From contig NZ_LMMT01000039.1 of NCBI RefSeq assembly GCF_001422365.1, positions 469,920-533,919 of the forward strand: 64,000 nucleotides of DNA, written 5' to 3'. Origin of the DNA: Pseudorhodoferax sp. Leaf265. Lineage in GTDB: Bacteria > Pseudomonadota > Gammaproteobacteria > Burkholderiales > Burkholderiaceae_C. Of the stretch, positions 15,670 through 28,205 are shown one piece after another (positions within the stretch are counted from its first letter, which is position 1; each line of letters starts with the position of its first letter). The notes under the pieces are model-generated. The model had not been told where the DNA came from and did no database searches. It saw only the letters and a program-made list of their open reading frames with translations. The translations under genes and the position numbers were made by a program.

Positions 15670-17006
15670 GGTTCGACCGCAGATCCAGGGTCTTCTTCAC
15701 CCGCGACCGAGCCGTTGTCGGCCTTGGGGGCAGCCAGTTGGGCCAACGCCGCAGCGGCGCCGGGCTCCGTGCGCGCGAGTTGCGCGGCCAGGGCCGTGAG
15801 GCCGGCGGCGCCGTCGCGCGTCAGTTGCGCGATGGCCTGGCCGGCTTCCTTGGGCGACGCAAAGCCCTGGCTTTGCAGCAGCAGCGCACCGCCCGCATCG
15901 ACCAGCTTGAAGTAGAACAGCCCATCGGCCTCACGGTATTGCTTGAAGGCCGGCAGCGCGGCCTTGGCCGCCTTCGCAGGCTTGGCCGTTTGCACCTGGG
16001 CGCCGAGCGGGCGCAGGCCCACGGCGTGGCGCAGCGTGGCGATGAAGGGGCTGGCCGTGCGGCGGGCCTTCTGGGCACCGGCCAGCAGCACGCGCTCGAC
16101 GCTGGCGGGATCGTCGATGCAGCGCTGGTAGGTGGCGCGCATGGGGCCGACCTCGCGGTCGATGCGTTCGAACAGGGCCTGCTTGGCATCGGCCCAGGAG
16201 ATGCCGCCTTCGAACGCGCGGCGAAAGGCGTCTGTCTCGGCGGGCTCGGCGAAGGCCTGGTAGATCTGGAACAGGGCCGAGCCCTCGGTGTCCTTGGGCT
16301 CGCCGGGGCCGCGCGAGTCGGTCACGATGCCGGCGATGAGCTTGCGCATCTGCTCGCGCGGCGCGAACAGCGGGATGGTGTTGTCGTAGCTCTTGCTCAT
16401 CTTGCGTCCGTCCAGCCCGGGCAGCAGTGCCACGTCTTCTTCGACGGCCGCCTCGGGCAGCACGAAATGCTCGCCATAGGCGTGGTTGAAGCGCTGCGCC
16501 ATGTCGCGCGCCATCTCGATGTGCTGTACCTGGTCGCGGCCCACGGGCACCTTGTGGGCGTTGAACATCAGGATGTCGGCGCCCATCAGCACGGGGTACA
16601 TGAACAGGCCGGCCGTCACGTCGTGGTCGGGCTCGGCACCGGCGGCGGCGTTGCGGTCCACCGCGGCCTTGTAGGCGTGGGCGCGGTTCAGGATGCCCTT
16701 GCCCGTCACGCAGGTCAGGAACCAGGTGAGTTCGGGGATCTCGGGGATGTCGGACTGGCGGTAGAAGGTCACGCGCTCGGGGTCCAGCCCGCCGGCCAGC
16801 CAGGTCGCGGCGATCTCCAGCGTGGATCGCTGGATGCGCTGCGGATCGTCGGTCTTGATCAGCGCGTGGTAGTCGGCGAGGAAGTAGAAGCTGTCGGTGC
16901 CGGCCGCCTGGCTGGCGCGGATGGCTGGGCGGATGGCGCCCACGTAGTTGCCCAGGTGGGGGGTGCCGGTGGTGGTGATGCCGGTCAGGACGCGCAGCGT
17001 GCTCAT
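15660..17006 (-). CDS. trpS: Tryptophan-tRNA ligase with an extra C-terminal domain
   Basis: 448 residues against about 330-340 for ordinary bacterial TrpS. The class I synthetase core is complete: TGTPHLGNYVG (HIGH-type), GRDQVQHIEMARD, and GRKMSKSYDN (KMSKS). After residue 350 come an Ala/Lys linker and a segment (about 351-392, FKQYREADGLFYFKLVDAGG and LLQSQGFASPKEAGQAI) that resembles the YegP/DUF1508 fold, then an Ala-rich tail. The enzyme charges tRNA-Trp in the cytoplasm. It lies downstream of the M50 protease gene with a 10-base gap and probably belongs to that minus-strand operon's end or has its own promoter. It converges on osmC. Confidence 0.95.
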   Translation of the reverse strand: MSTLRVLTGITTTGTPHLGNYVGAIRPAIRASQAAGTDSFYFLADYHALIKTDDPQRIQRSTLEIAATWLAGGLDPERVTFYRQSDIPEIPELTWFLTCVTGKGILNRAHAYKAAVDRNAAAGAEPDHDVTAGLFMYPVLMGADILMFNAHKVPVGRDQVQHIEMARDMAQRFNHAYGEHFVLPEAAVEEDVALLPGLDGRKMSKSYDNTIPLFAPREQMRKLIAGIVTDSRGPGEPKDTEGSALFQIYQAFAEPAETDAFRRAFEGGISWADAKQALFERIDREVGPMRATYQRCIDDPASVERVLLAGAQKARRTASPFIATLRHAVGLRPLGAQVQTAKPAKAAKAALPAFKQYREADGLFYFKLVDAGGALLLQSQGFASPKEAGQAIAQLTRDGAAGLTALAAQLARTEPGAAAALAQLAAPKADNGSVAGEEDPGSAVEPQA

Positions 17007-17016
17007 GGGAGGGGTC

Positions 17017-17685
17017 TCAGCGGATCAGGAGGGAAAAAGGCGTCAGCAGCAGGTCGAGGAACTCGAAGGTCAGGCCCATGATGGGGCGCAGCCACAGCGT
17101 GCCGACCACGCCGGCCAGCACCAGGCCCATGACGATGAAGAAGCCCCAGGGCTCTACACGCGACAGCAGCACCGCCTGCTTGTACGGCAGCAGCCCGACC
17201 AGCACGCGCCCGCCGTCCAGTGGCGGCAGCGGGAACAGGTTGAAGGCGAACATCACCACGTTGACCAGCATGCCGGCCTGGCACATCTTGACGAAGAAGG
17301 GCTCGGTGACGCCCACGGCCACCAGCAGGTAGAACGCGACGCCCCACAGCAGGGCCTGCACCAGGTTGGCCAGTGGGCCGGCCAGGGCCACCCAGACCAT
17401 GTCGCGCTTGGGGTTGCGCAGCCGGCCGAACTGAACCGGCACGGGCTTGGCGTAGCCGAACACGAAGGCGCCCGAGGTCGCCAGGTACAGCATGATGGGC
17501 ATCACGATGGTGCCCAGGGGGTCGATGTGCTTGACCGGGTTCAGCGTCACGCGGCCGAGCAGGTAGGCGGTGTTGTCGCCGTAGTGCCGGGCCACGTAGC
17601 CGTGGGCCGCTTCGTGCACCGTGATGGCGAAAAGCACGGGCAGCGCGAAGATCAGCAGGTTCTGGAGGATGGCGTCGAAATTCAC
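17017..17685 (-). CDS. Site-2 protease family (M50) membrane metalloprotease
   Basis: 222 residues from a GTG that places the active site correctly; upstream in-frame starts would add a polar extension. HExxH (HEAAH, residues 24-28) lies in the first membrane helix and NLFPLPPLDGG gives the third zinc ligand region, the standard pair for site-2 proteases. There are about five to six membrane helices and no PDZ domain, so it is the small YwhC-like class rather than RseP. Substrates are unknown. It starts 10 bases after the YciO-type gene and sits next to trpS, an arrangement I associate with beta-proteobacteria. Confidence 0.9.
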   Translation of the reverse strand: MNFDAILQNLLIFALPVLFAITVHEAAHGYVARHYGDNTAYLLGRVTLNPVKHIDPLGTIVMPIMLYLATSGAFVFGYAKPVPVQFGRLRNPKRDMVWVALAGPLANLVQALLWGVAFYLLVAVGVTEPFFVKMCQAGMLVNVVMFAFNLFPLPPLDGGRVLVGLLPYKQAVLLSRVEPWGFFIVMGLVLAGVVGTLWLRPIMGLTFEFLDLLLTPFSLLIR

Positions 17686-17695
17686 GGGCGGATTC

Positions 17696-18331
17696 TCACA
17701 GGCCCAGCGCGGCCAGGGAGCCACGGCCTTCGCGCACGATCTCGGGCTCGCCGCCCGTGCCCATGGGCACCAGGTCGATCACCGTGGTCGGCTCGGACGG
17801 GCAGGCGCCAGCGTCGAGCACGGCCGCCAGCTGGTGCTCGAAGCGCTCGCGGATCTCGGCCGCGTCGTGCAGCGGCTCGGTCTCGCCAGGCGGGATCAGC
17901 GTGGTGGCCAGCAGCGGCGCGCCGTGCAGGGCCAGCAGGTCCTGCAGCGCCTTGTGCTCGGGCACGCGCAGGCCGATGGTCTTGCGCGAGGGATGGCTCA
18001 CGCGGCGCGGCACTTCCTTGCTGGCTTCCAGGATGAAGGTGTAGGCGCCTGGCGTGGCCGACTTGAGCAGCCGGTACTGCTTGTTGTCCACGCGCGCGTA
18101 GTTGGCGAGTTCGGACAGGTCGCGGCACAGCAGCGTGAGGTGGTGTTTCTCGTCCACACCGCGCAGGCGGCGCATGCGGTCCACGGCGGACTTGTCGTCC
18201 AGGTGGCAGACCAGCGCGTAGCTGGAGTCCGTCGGCACGGCGATCACGTCGCCCTTGGCGAGCAGCGCCACGGCCTGCTTGAGCAGGCGCGGCTGCGGAT
18301 TCTCGGGATGGAGTTCGAAGTACTGGGCCAT
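17696..18331 (-). CDS. Sua5/YciO/YrdC family protein (YciO type)
   Basis: 211 residues of a single YrdC-like RNA/nucleotide-binding domain. KGDVIAVPTDSSYALVCHL and SHPSRKTIGLRVPEH are characteristic, and the His-Pro start (FELHPENPQPRLLKQA) is that of YciO rather than of the threonylcarbamoyl-AMP synthase TsaC. YciO can show weak threonylcarbamoyl-AMP synthase activity but its role is unsettled. In enterobacteria yciO lies next to the PHP phosphoesterase yciV; here only an EamA transporter separates them. Five bases follow the transporter's stop before this... start region, consistent with one operon. Confidence 0.88.
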   Translation of the reverse strand: MAQYFELHPENPQPRLLKQAVALLAKGDVIAVPTDSSYALVCHLDDKSAVDRMRRLRGVDEKHHLTLLCRDLSELANYARVDNKQYRLLKSATPGAYTFILEASKEVPRRVSHPSRKTIGLRVPEHKALQDLLALHGAPLLATTLIPPGETEPLHDAAEIRERFEHQLAAVLDAGACPSEPTTVIDLVPMGTGGEPEIVREGRGSLAALGL

Positions 18332-18335
18332 GGTG

Positions 18336-19223
18336 TCACCTGGAAAGACGGCCCTCGCGCAGCGTGAGCCAGGCGCCAAGCGCGCCGCAGACGGCGACCA
18401 GCGCCATGCCCAGCAGCGACCAGCCGTCCGGTACGTGCGAGAAGACCAGCCAGCCGCCGAGCATGGCGAAGCCGATCTGGCCGTAGAGGTAAGGCGTCAG
18501 CGTGGCGGCCGGCGCACGCGAGTAGCCCAGGATTAGCAGGAAATGGCCGACGGTGGCCATCATGCCCATGAGCAGCAGCCCGGCCCACAGCCGCCAATCC
18601 GGCAACTGCACCCAGACGAAGGGCAGCGGGATGGAGGCCGCCAGCGTGCCGATCCAGCCGGTGTACAGGTGGGTGGTCAGCGGTGCATCGGTGCGCGCGA
18701 GCTTGCTGGTCAGCACCTGGAACCAGGCGTTGGTCGCCACCAGGGCCAGCGGCAGCAGCAGCCGCCAGTCGAAGGCTTCGTCGCCGGGCCGGATGATGAC
18801 CATCGTGCCGACGAAGCCGCCGATCACCAGCGCCCAGCGCTGCGGCGACACACGTTCGCCCAGCGTGCGCGCGGCCAGCAAGGTGATGACCAGCGGCGTG
18901 ATCATGACGATGGCCGTGAACTCGCCGACCGGCATGGTCTTGAGGCTCAGGAAGGCCAGCAGGCTGCTGGTGAGCAGCAGCACCCCGCGCAGCAGCTGGA
19001 AGCGCGGATGGGCCGTGCGCAGCATCTTCAGGCCCTGGCGCGGCAGCACGATGGCCGTGGTGGCGATGGCCTGGAATGCGTAGCGGAACCACAGGCCCAT
19101 CAGCAGCGGCACGGTCACGGTGACGGCCTTGGTGGTGGTGTCCAGCACAGCGAAGCAGGCGACGGCGCACAGCACCAGCGCAATGCCGCCCAATGGCGAG
19201 GCGGGCGGTGCGGCCGGACTCAC
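18336..19223 (-). CDS. EamA/DMT family transporter
   Basis: 295 residues with ten predicted membrane helices in two repeated halves, each an EamA domain (drug/metabolite transporter superfamily). RFQLLRGVLLLTSSLLAFLSL and PVGEFTAIVMITPLVITLLA are typical of the first repeat. The GTG start overlaps the stop of the upstream PHP gene by 4 bases, so it is translationally coupled to it. Function is likely export or uptake of a small metabolite across the inner membrane; substrate unknown. The coupling suggests a link with the nucleotide metabolism of the PHP enzyme, but that is only inference. Confidence 0.88.
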   Translation of the reverse strand: MSPAAPPASPLGGIALVLCAVACFAVLDTTTKAVTVTVPLLMGLWFRYAFQAIATTAIVLPRQGLKMLRTAHPRFQLLRGVLLLTSSLLAFLSLKTMPVGEFTAIVMITPLVITLLAARTLGERVSPQRWALVIGGFVGTMVIIRPGDEAFDWRLLLPLALVATNAWFQVLTSKLARTDAPLTTHLYTGWIGTLAASIPLPFVWVQLPDWRLWAGLLLMGMMATVGHFLLILGYSRAPAATLTPYLYGQIGFAMLGGWLVFSHVPDGWSLLGMALVAVCGALGAWLTLREGRLSR

Positions 19224-20083
19224 TGGATGCGGTCCGCCAGCAGCTCCCAGACGGGGGTCAGGTCGCCCGGCAGGTAGGGCAGCGCCCCCAGGTCGCAATG
19301 GCTCTCGCCCGGGCTGTGGAAGTCGCTGCCGCGCGAGGCCGCGAGGCCGAACTCGCGTGCCACGCCCGCGTACTCCACGTACTCGGCTGGCGTGTGGCTG
19401 CCGGTCACGACTTCGACGCCGCGGCCGCCGTGGGCCTTGAACTCGCTGAACAGCGCGTATTCCTCGGTGGCGTTGAACTTGTAGCGGCCCGGATGGGCGA
19501 TCACGGCGATGCCGCCACACTGGGTGATCCAGGTGACGGCGTCCCTGAGGTTGGCCCAGCGGTGCGGCACGTAGCCGGGCTTGCCTTCGGTGAGGTACTT
19601 GCGGAACACCTCGGGCGTGTCCTTGCAGTGGCCGGCCTCGACCAGGAAGCGCGCGAAGTGGGTGCGCGAGATCAGTGCCGGGTTGCCGACGAACTTGAGC
19701 GCGCCCTCGTAGGCCCCGACGATGCCGACCTTGGCCAGGCCCTCGGCCATCTCCCGCGCGCGCGGGCCACGGCCGTCGCGCGTGTCGGCCAGGCCCTGCT
19801 GCATGCGCGGGTCTTCGGCGTCGAAGCCCAGGCCCACGATGTGCACGGTCTCGCCCGCGAAGGTGACGGAGATCTCGGCGCCAGTCAGGTAGCGCATGCC
19901 ATGGGCCTTGGCCGCGGCCGCGGCGCGCTGCTGGCCGCCGATCTCGTCGTGGTCCGTCAGGGCCCACAGTTCGACGCCGTTGGCGCTTGCGCGCTGCGCC
20001 AGCTCCTCCGGGGTCAGCGTGCCGTCGGAGACGACGGAATGGCAATGCAGGTCGGCGTTGAGGATGGAAGGCACGGCGGGCAT
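19220..20083 (-). CDS. PHP-domain phosphoesterase (YciV/RNase AM, nucleoside 3',5'-bisphosphate phosphatase type)
   Basis: 287 residues. PHP metal-binding motifs: DLHCHSVVSDG near residue 10, LTDHDEIGG, GAEIS, HPGRYK, and GSDFHSPGE near the C-terminus. This is the TrpH/YciV branch, whose members hydrolyse nucleoside 3',5'-bisphosphates and, in E. coli, trim 5' ends of rRNA. The ATG at 20083 is preferred; another in-frame ATG lies 18 bases upstream. Its neighbours include a YciO-type gene and trpS, a setting like that of E. coli yciV. It is downstream of the rpmBG terminator, so it needs its own promoter in 20084-20132. Confidence 0.88.
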   Translation of the reverse strand: MPAVPSILNADLHCHSVVSDGTLTPEELAQRASANGVELWALTDHDEIGGQQRAAAAAKAHGMRYLTGAEISVTFAGETVHIVGLGFDAEDPRMQQGLADTRDGRGPRAREMAEGLAKVGIVGAYEGALKFVGNPALISRTHFARFLVEAGHCKDTPEVFRKYLTEGKPGYVPHRWANLRDAVTWITQCGGIAVIAHPGRYKFNATEEYALFSEFKAHGGRGVEVVTGSHTPAEYVEYAGVAREFGLAASRGSDFHSPGESHCDLGALPYLPGDLTPVWELLADRIQ

Positions 20084-20132
20084 TCTAGGTGGACCCTCCA
20101 TTCTCGAAGGTCGCCCCGGCGGCAGTGGCCGC

Positions 20133-20165
20133 CCAAAAAACAAAACCCGCTCGGTGGAGCGGGTT
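20133..20165 (-). terminator. Rho-independent terminator of the rpmB-rpmG operon
   Basis: On the minus strand AACCCGCTC-CACC-GAGCGGGTT is a perfect 9-bp stem with a 4-base loop, followed by TTTTGTTTTTT. It lies 33 bases after the rpmG stop. Confidence 0.9.
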
Positions 20166-20197
20166 CGTGGAGGGTGCTGCGGGCCGGAGCCCAGCCA

Positions 20198-20368
20198 TCA
20201 CTTCAGCTTGATTTCCTTGTACTCGACGTGCTTGCGAGCCTTGGGATCGAACTTGGTGATCAGCATCTTCTCGGGCATGAGCTTCTTGTTCTTGGTCGTG
20301 GTGTAGAAGTGACCGGTGCCGGCAGTAGATTCCAGCTTGATCTTCTCGCGTCCGCCTTTGGTAGCCAT
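20198..20368 (-). CDS. rpmG: 50S ribosomal protein L33
   Basis: 56 residues, the exact size of many beta-proteobacterial L33 proteins, beginning [15 protein letters not shown] and ending VEYKEIKLK. It has no CxxC pairs, so it is the zinc-independent (C-minus) form. It is the second gene of the rpmB-rpmG operon, 16 bases after rpmB, and is followed by a strong terminator. Confidence 0.97.
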   Translation of the reverse strand: MATKGGREKIKLESTAGTGHFYTTTKNKKLMPEKMLITKFDPKARKHVEYKEIKLK

Positions 20369-20384
20369 GGTGATTCCCCTTCGC

Positions 20385-20621
20385 TTAAGCTGCTTGGCCG
20401 CGTGCGCGCAGGTCTGCGAGCACAGCGTCGATGCCGTTCTTGTCGATCAGGCGCAGGCCGGCGTTGGAGATGCGCAGGCGCACCCAACGGTTCTCGGTCT
20501 CCACCCAGAAGCGGCGGTATTGCAGGTTCGGCAGGAACCGGCGCTTGGTCTTGTTGTTGGCGTGGGAAACATTGTTCCCGACCATCGGGCCCTTGCCCGT
20601 GACTTCACATACGCGTGACAT
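20385..20621 (-). CDS. rpmB: 50S ribosomal protein L28
   Basis: 78 residues starting [20 protein letters not shown], the universal L28 N-terminus, with [13 protein letters not shown] in the core. It is the first gene of the rpmB-rpmG operon, as in E. coli. The 5' leader of about 125 bases carries two perfect hairpins and a consensus -10 element upstream. The ribosome binding site is GAGGAAG, just before the ATG. Confidence 0.97.
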   Translation of the reverse strand: MSRVCEVTGKGPMVGNNVSHANNKTKRRFLPNLQYRRFWVETENRWVRLRISNAGLRLIDKNGIDAVLADLRARGQAA

Positions 20622-20654
20622 GGGTCACTTCCTCGTAATGACAGCTGGCACCAT

Positions 20655-20673
20655 GCCGCGCGGAAGACGCGGC
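20655..20673 (-). promoter_or_regulatory. Second hairpin in the rpmB leader
   Basis: GCCGCG-N7-CGCGGC is a perfect 6-bp inverted repeat ending about 33 bases before the rpmB start codon. It could affect translation of L28. Confidence 0.35.
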
Positions 20674-20725
20674 CGGGTGTTTTGCAGCTTGACCTCGCCA
20701 AGAAGCAGGTGGCGGTTTCCTGTCG

Positions 20726-20747
20726 TTTGCCGGGCGATTCCGGCAAA
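20726..20747 (-). promoter_or_regulatory. 5'-terminal stem-loop of the rpmB-rpmG transcript
   Basis: TTTGCCGG-N6-CCGGCAAA is a perfect 8-bp inverted repeat that begins about seven bases downstream of the TATAAT box, where transcription should start. The mRNA would therefore begin with a stable stem-loop. Seen directly; function inferred. Confidence 0.45.
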
Positions 20748-20754
20748 GCCCGCG

Positions 20755-20760
20755 ATTATA
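20755..20760 (-). promoter_or_regulatory. Consensus -10 box of the rpmB-rpmG promoter
   Basis: TATAAT on the minus strand, a perfect sigma-70 -10 element, a few bases from the end of trxB. The -35 region would lie inside the trxB 3' end and is poor (TTCCTG at 19 bases is the nearest fit). Confidence 0.6.
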
Positions 20761-20767
20761 GCCGCGT

Positions 20768-24962
<4,195 letters not shown>

Positions 24963-24994
24963 ACCAAGTGCGCACTGGCCGACTCCCAGACTCC

Positions 24995-25654
24995 ATGCCA
25001 TTCAAACCCCTGCGGACCCTGGCCATCGGCGGTCTGCTCGCATTGGGCCTGTCCGCCGTCCACGCCGACGCGCTCGACAGCCTCGAAGCCTTCGTCAAGA
25101 CCGTCAAGAGCGGCCGCGCGGCCTTCACGCAGACCGTCACCTCGCCGCCGCGCGAAGGCCAGGCGGCCCGCAGCAAGACCTCCAGCGGCAGCTTCGCGTT
25201 CCAGCGGCCGAGCCGTTTTCGCTTCGACTACACCAAGCCCTTCGAGCAGACCATCGTGGCCGACGGCCAGACGCTGTGGATGCACGATGTGGACCTGAAC
25301 CAGGTCACGGCGCGCAAGCAGGCCGATGTGCTGGGCTCCACGCCGGCCGCGCTCGTGGCGGCCGCCCCCGACCTGGCCGCGCTGCGCACCGACTTCGACC
25401 TGAAGGCCGCGCCCGACAGGGATGGCCTGCAGTGGGTCGAGGCCACGCCCAAGGCCAAGGACGGCCAGTTGTCGTCCGTGCGCGTGGGCCTCAAGCCCGG
25501 CGACAAGGGGCCCGAGCTGGCCGCGCTCGAGATCGCCGACAGCTTCGGCCAGCGCTCCGTGCTGCGCTTCACACAGGTCGAGATCAACCCGGCGCTGCCG
25601 GCCAGCAGCTTCCAGTTCAAGCCGCCGGCCGGTGCCGACGTGCTGCGCCAGTAG
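24995..25654 (+). CDS. lolA: Outer-membrane lipoprotein carrier protein LolA
   Basis: 219 residues from the ATG that gives a proper signal peptide (MPFKPLRTLAIGG to VHADA, cleavage near 24). An ATG at 24959 overlaps the ftsK stop and would add 12 residues; translation may begin there by coupling. The mature protein of about 195 residues has the LolA half-barrel signatures FTQTVTSPP, GSFAFQRPSRFRFDYTKPFEQ and DGQTLWMHDVDLNQVT. It carries lipoproteins across the periplasm from LolCDE to LolB. The ftsK-lolA order is the same as in E. coli. Confidence 0.93.
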   Translation: MPFKPLRTLAIGGLLALGLSAVHADALDSLEAFVKTVKSGRAAFTQTVTSPPREGQAARSKTSSGSFAFQRPSRFRFDYTKPFEQTIVADGQTLWMHDVDLNQVTARKQADVLGSTPAALVAAAPDLAALRTDFDLKAAPDRDGLQWVEATPKAKDGQLSSVRVGLKPGDKGPELAALEIADSFGQRSVLRFTQVEINPALPASSFQFKPPAGADVLRQ

Positions 25655-25658
25655 ACCG

Positions 25659-26129
25659 ATGCAGCGGCGCCTGGCTTTGCCGCTGCTGCTGGCCACCTTG
25701 CTGGCAGCCTGCGGCACGACGCCGCCGCGCGGGCGCCAGCCCGCCGAGAGCCGCCTGTCGTCCGACGCCGCAAGCGATGTGGCCGTCCACGCGCTCGGAC
25801 TGGTCGGCACGCCCTACCGCTACGGCGGAAACACACCCGATGGCGGCTTCGACTGCAGCGGCCTGATCGGCTACGTCTACCGCCACGGCATGATGCCCGT
25901 GCTGGCGCCGCGCACGGTGGCGCAGCTGGCCGGCTGGGGTGCCGAAGTGGACCGCAGCATCCTGCGCACCGGCGACCTGGTGGTGTTCGGCGCGCGTGCC
26001 ACGCATGCCGGCATCTATGTGGGCGAAGGCCGCTTCGTGCACGCGCCGTCCACGGGCGGCACGGTGCGGCTGGACCGGTTGGACGGGCCCCACTGGTCGC
26101 GCCAGCCCGTCGCTTTCCGCCGGCCTTGA
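25659..26129 (+). CDS. NlpC/P60 family cysteine peptidase, lipoprotein
   Basis: 156 residues. The signal peptide ends in the lipobox LLAAC, so it is probably lipid-anchored and could be a LolA client. The NlpC/P60 domain has the catalytic cysteine in GGFDCSGLIGYV, histidine in ATHAGIYVGEGRFVHAPS, and the PYRYGGNTPD entry. Such enzymes cut D-glutamyl-diaminopimelate bonds in peptidoglycan stems. It begins four bases after lolA and is likely the last gene of that transcript. It converges on the FAD oxidase gene with a 10-base gap. Confidence 0.9.
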   Translation: MQRRLALPLLLATLLAACGTTPPRGRQPAESRLSSDAASDVAVHALGLVGTPYRYGGNTPDGGFDCSGLIGYVYRHGMMPVLAPRTVAQLAGWGAEVDRSILRTGDLVVFGARATHAGIYVGEGRFVHAPSTGGTVRLDRLDGPHWSRQPVAFRRP

Positions 26130-26139
26130 TCCTGCGCGC

Positions 26140-27465
26140 TCAGCTGCGCGTGACCCGGTCCAGCAGGCTGTACCAGGCCACGCCCGCTGCGATGTAGAAG
26201 CGCTGCCAGCGGTGCATGGGGATGGGCGTGATCGGTGTGACCGGAAACGGAAAGTCCGCACCGGCCTGGACCAGCCGCGCTGCCAGGTGCTTGCCCATGC
26301 TGGTGGCCAGGGCCACGCCGCGGCCGTTGTAGCCGAGGGCGATGCTCAACCCCGGCGCCGGCTCGTGCACATGCGGCATGAAGTCGCGCGTGACGGCAAT
26401 GCGGCCGGCCCAGCGGTAGGCGTAGTCGACCGGCCCCAACTGGGGGTAAAGCAGCTGCAGCGAGCGGTCCAGGTGGGCGAAATCGGCTGGCCCCCGTGGG
26501 TCGGCGAAGTGCCCGCGCCCGCCCATCAGCAGCCGGCCCGCGGCGTCGCGGCGGAAGTACAGCAGCAGGCGCTGCGAGGTCGAGACCGTTTCGCCGCCAG
26601 CCAGGATGCTGCGCGCCGCCTCGCCCTGCAGCGGTTGCGTGGCGACGATGAAACTGTTGGCCGTGAGCACGGTCTGCCGCAGCCCCGGCCACAGCGCCGC
26701 GGTGTAGCCGTTGGTGGCGATGACCACGCGGTCTGCGTCCACCACGGCACCGCTGGCGGTGGTTGCGCGCCAGCGCTGCCCGCTGCGCTGCAGCTGCACC
26801 ACCTGAGTGCTGCCATGCACCATGGCGCCGGCCGCCTGCGCGGCACGCACCAGGCCGCGCGCATAGGCCAGCGGCTGGATCGCGCCGGCCCGGCCGTCCA
26901 GCCAGCCGCCGGCGAAGGCGTTGCTGCCCAGGCGCTGCGCCAGCGCGCCGCGCGCCAGCATCTGCACCGGCTCGCCGCGCGCTGTCCATTGGCGCGCGCG
27001 CGCGTGCATGGCCGCCACCGCCTCGTCGGTGTAGCCCACCTGCAGCCAGCCCTGGCGCACCGGTTGGCAGTCGATGCGGTGGCGGGCGATCAGGTCGAAC
27101 ACCAGGTCGGCCGAGCGCGCGACGGCCTGCACCAGCGCCTCCCCGCGTTCGGGGCCGTACAGGCGCAGCAGGTCCTGCGGGTCGTGCTTGAGCGTGGGGT
27201 TGACTTGGCCGCCATTGCGCCCGGAGGCCCCCCACCCCGGCTCCTGTGCCTCCAGCACGCGCACGGCGACACCGGCCTCGGCCAGGTGCAGGGCGGTCGA
27301 CAGGCCGGTGTAGCCGCCGCCGACCACCAGCACGTCGGTGCGCACGCTGTCGGCGAGCGCGGGCGTGGGTGGGGCCGGCGGTGCGGTCGCGGCCCACAGC
27401 GATGGCGGCAGGGGCTGGGCGCCGGTGGCAGCCTCGCGCGGGCCGGACAGTGCAGGCTTCGTCAT
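26140..27465 (-). CDS. FAD-dependent amine/amino-acid oxidoreductase (DAO family)
   Basis: 441 residues. The N-terminal dinucleotide fold [21 protein letters not shown] (about residues 45-65) and [14 protein letters not shown] are those of the DAO superfamily that includes gamma-glutamylputrescine oxidase PuuB, sarcosine oxidase and DadA. C-terminal [18 protein letters not shown] closes the FAD site. The ATG overlaps the ABC ATPase stop by 4 bases, so the oxidase acts on whatever that importer brings in, by inference an amino acid or an N-substituted amine. It probably yields an imine or aldehyde plus ammonia. Confidence 0.9.
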   Translation of the reverse strand: MTKPALSGPREAATGAQPLPPSLWAATAPPAPPTPALADSVRTDVLVVGGGYTGLSTALHLAEAGVAVRVLEAQEPGWGASGRNGGQVNPTLKHDPQDLLRLYGPERGEALVQAVARSADLVFDLIARHRIDCQPVRQGWLQVGYTDEAVAAMHARARQWTARGEPVQMLARGALAQRLGSNAFAGGWLDGRAGAIQPLAYARGLVRAAQAAGAMVHGSTQVVQLQRSGQRWRATTASGAVVDADRVVIATNGYTAALWPGLRQTVLTANSFIVATQPLQGEAARSILAGGETVSTSQRLLLYFRRDAAGRLLMGGRGHFADPRGPADFAHLDRSLQLLYPQLGPVDYAYRWAGRIAVTRDFMPHVHEPAPGLSIALGYNGRGVALATSMGKHLAARLVQAGADFPFPVTPITPIPMHRWQRFYIAAGVAWYSLLDRVTRS

Positions 27466-28205
27466 CCCACGGCCTCGCCGCCCTTGAGAACACGCCGCAG
27501 GAAGTCCTGCGTGCGCGGCTGCCGCGGTGCGCCGAGCACCTGCTCGGCCGAGCCTTCCTCGACGATCACGCCGCCATGCAGGAAGCAGACGCGGTCGGCC
27601 ACCTCGCGCGCAAACCCCATCTCGTGCGTGACCACCACCATGGTCATGCCCTCGTCGGCCAGCGTGCGCATGACGCCCAGCACGTCGCCGACCAGTTCCG
27701 GGTCGAGTGCCGAGGTCGGCTCGTCGAACAGCATGGCCTCCGGACGCATCGCCAGCGCCCGGGCGATCGCCACGCGCTGCTGCTGACCGCCGGACAACTG
27801 GGCCGGATACGCCGCCGCTTTGTCCGACAGGCCCACCTTCTCCAGCAGCGCCAGCGCTGCCTCGCGCGCCTTGCGCGGGTCCTCGCGTCGGACGTGGACC
27901 GGCCCCTCCATCACGTTGGCCAGCACGTCGCGGTGCGGGAACAGGTTGAAGCGCTGGAACACCATGCCCATGCGGCTGCGCAGCGCGTGGATGCCCTTGC
28001 TGTCGCGGTCCACCGGCTGGCCGAAGGCCGTGATGCGGCCGCTTTCGTAGGATTCCAGTCCGTTGATGCAGCGCAGCACCGTGGACTTGCCCGAGCCCGA
28101 GGGTCCGATCAGGCACACCACCTCGCCGGCATCCACATGCAGGCTCACGCCACGCAACACCTCGTGTGCGCCGTAGCGCTTGTGCAGCTGGTCGATGCGG
28201 ATCAT
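27462..28205 (-). CDS. Polar amino-acid ABC transporter ATP-binding protein
   Basis: 247 residues from the second ATG, which overlaps the permease stop by 4 bases. Walker [10 protein letters not shown] (near 37), signature [16 protein letters not shown], Walker [14 protein letters not shown] and the H-loop [10 protein letters not shown] are complete. The CINGLE and [14 protein letters not shown] stretches are typical of the GlnQ/HisP group. It powers uptake by the permease encoded immediately upstream. Confidence 0.95.
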   Translation of the reverse strand: MIRIDQLHKRYGAHEVLRGVSLHVDAGEVVCLIGPSGSGKSTVLRCINGLESYESGRITAFGQPVDRDSKGIHALRSRMGMVFQRFNLFPHRDVLANVMEGPVHVRREDPRKAREAALALLEKVGLSDKAAAYPAQLSGGQQQRVAIARALAMRPEAMLFDEPTSALDPELVGDVLGVMRTLADEGMTMVVVTHEMGFAREVADRVCFLHGGVIVEEGSAEQVLGAPRQPRTQDFLRRVLKGGEAVG

